6,591 bases of DNA from Nitrospirota bacterium. GTDB taxonomy: Bacteria; Nitrospinota; Nitrospinia; Nitrospinales; VA-1. Location of the stretch: assembly GCA_003235465.1 (NCBI GenBank), contig QJWD01000368.1, forward strand, positions 1 through 6,591, in the 5' to 3' direction. The notes beneath the pieces were generated by a model. It searched no databases, had not been told where the DNA came from, and saw nothing but the letters and a program-made list of their open reading frames with translations. Below, one piece after another: positions 5,978-6,591 of the stretch. Every line of letters starts with the position of its first letter. Position 1 is the stretch's first letter. Made by a program: the position numbers and the translations under genes.

Positions 5978-6472
5978 GTGAAATTGTTTAAAGCGATCAT
6001 TCTGGTAATTATGGTGGCGATGTTGCAAACGCCTGCTTTGGCCCAGGAGGGCGCGCCGTTGGTCATTGGCAAGGACCTTAAAGTCGGCATGCCGCTGCAG
6101 GATGTCATCGCCAAGTTGGGGATTCCGCAGAACATCATCGTCAACCGCGGCACGGAACCGCAGAATGACAGCATCGCCATTGAATACCCGAGCCATGGCG
6201 TCGTCGTTCATGCGATGAGCCGCAAGGGGGCGCTCGAGGAAATCGAGGTGCTTCCCACGTTCAAGGGAACGTTCGCCGAGGGCCTCAAGCTGGGCGCCAA
6301 GTTCACCGACCTCATCGGCAAGTACGGCATGCCCAACTCGCTCTCCTCGCAGGTGGCGCGCTACCCGGACACGGGGATGTATTTCGTCCTCGAAAAGGAA
6401 ATCCTCGTTTCCGCCAAGGTGTTCGCCAAGGGCAGCAGTATTCTCGATTTGCAGATGATGAAAAAGAAATGA
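5978..6472 (+). CDS. Exported protein of unknown function with two SmpA-like repeats
   Basis: This 164-aa protein starts at GTG with a strong Shine-Dalgarno site. Residues 1-22 are a classical Sec signal peptide: basic MKLFK, a hydrophobic core (AIILVIMVAML), and cleavage after ALA at 22, leaving Gln23. There is no lipobox cysteine, so the mature ~142-aa protein is probably free in the periplasm or secreted. The mature part seems to be two copies of one module: LKVGMPLQDVIAKLGIPQN (34-52) followed by strands to about 92, and LKLGAKFTDLIGKYGMPNS (103-121) followed by strands to about 151. The pattern '(V/L)G(M)..(q/t)d(V/L)I.K.G.P' resembles SmpA/OmlA- and BLIP-like domains, which bind proteins in the envelope. 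That is a structural resemblance by eye only. It lies in its own transcription unit with an AT-rich promoter and a downstream hairpin. The partner and role are unknown. Confidence 0.78.
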   Translation: MKLFKAIILVIMVAMLQTPALAQEGAPLVIGKDLKVGMPLQDVIAKLGIPQNIIVNRGTEPQNDSIAIEYPSHGVVVHAMSRKGALEEIEVLPTFKGTFAEGLKLGAKFTDLIGKYGMPNSLSSQVARYPDTGMYFVLEKEILVSAKVFAKGSSILDLQMMKKK

Positions 6473-6477
6473 CCTCA

Positions 6478-6516
6478 TCACCCGGCCGCTTGCGAGCTTT
6501 CGAGGCGGCCGGGTGA
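6478..6516 (+). terminator. Strong 12-bp hairpin after the exported protein gene, without T-run
   Basis: TCACCCGGCCGC (6478-6489) pairs perfectly with GCGGCCGGGTGA (6505-6516) around a 15-nt loop that can form three more pairs. It begins 6 nt after the stop codon, as terminators often do, but no T-run follows (AGCGCTTCACCC). It may be an atypical terminator or a 3' stabilising hairpin. Confidence 0.55.
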
Positions 6517-6529
6517 AGCGCTTCACCCG
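6510..6529. repeat. Perfect 20-bp palindrome sharing an arm with the preceding hairpin
   Basis: CGGGTGAAGCGCTTCACCCG is identical to its own reverse complement. Its left half contains GGGTGA, which is also the 3' arm of the hairpin at 6478-6516, so in RNA the two structures exclude each other. As DNA it could be a site for a dimeric protein. The adjoining CGTTAACG (6528-6535) is also palindromic. Confidence 0.6.
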
Positions 6530-6535
6530 TTAACG

Positions 6536-6591
6536 AGTGTTTCCCTCCCCCGCGCTTTGATCCCCACCGCACCGGAAAATTCATTCATTCC
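6536..6591 (+). other. Right edge, no gene seen
   Basis: These 56 nt hold no coding signal that I can support. The only pattern is a short ATTC tandem run (three copies) at the very end. The region may be upstream of a gene beyond the window. Confidence 0.4.

Noticed and set aside
1..6591. Defence island, CRISPR or mobile element
   Set aside because: No direct repeat array, transposase, integrase, restriction or toxin motif was seen. The ARH-fold protein alone does not make a defence system.

Overview
This is a GC-rich (roughly 60% or more by eye) bacterial chromosomal window in which every recognisable gene is on the + strand. Type IV pilus minor pilins of the PilW/PilX kind, strong Shine-Dalgarno sites and sigma70-like -10 boxes point to a Gram-negative, deltaproteobacterial- or Nitrospinota-like organism. 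That taxonomic guess is inference only. No transposase, integrase, CRISPR array, tRNA or rRNA was seen.

Layout. (1) Positions 2-1860: the 3' end of a PilW-like minor pilin gene, then a complete 466-aa PilX-type pilus assembly protein. These are the tail of a minor pilin operon that extends off the left edge, closed by a 10-bp GC hairpin. (2) Positions 1861-2131: a non-coding stretch with an extended -10 promoter (TGtTATAAT), a GC-rich leader with terminator-like folding and a possible short leader ORF, and an inverted repeat that covers a perfect Shine-Dalgarno site. (3) Positions 2132-5784: three closely spaced genes, probably one operon. They encode an NAD(P)-dependent aldehyde dehydrogenase, a YycJ/WalJ-type metallo-beta-lactamase-fold hydrolase that appears to start at ATT, and an ADP-ribosylglycohydrolase-fold protein that has lost most of its metal-binding motifs and carries a long basic C-terminal tail. 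(4) Positions 5785-5977: an AT-rich regulatory region with a TATAAT box and a small palindrome beside it. (5) Positions 5978-6472: an exported 164-aa protein of unknown function, apparently built from two copies of a SmpA-like GM-x(4)-DVI-x-K-x-G-x-P module. (6) Positions 6473-6591: a strong 12-bp hairpin that shares an arm with a perfect 20-bp palindrome.

How the genes work together. The pilin genes act in the cell envelope in assembling the type IV pilus. The central three genes share no obvious pathway. The most unusual protein is the degenerate ARH-fold product, which may be a binding or regulatory pseudoenzyme instead of a hydrolase. The most unusual non-coding region is the aldehyde dehydrogenase leader. 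The functions of the ARH-like and exported proteins cannot be settled from sequence alone.
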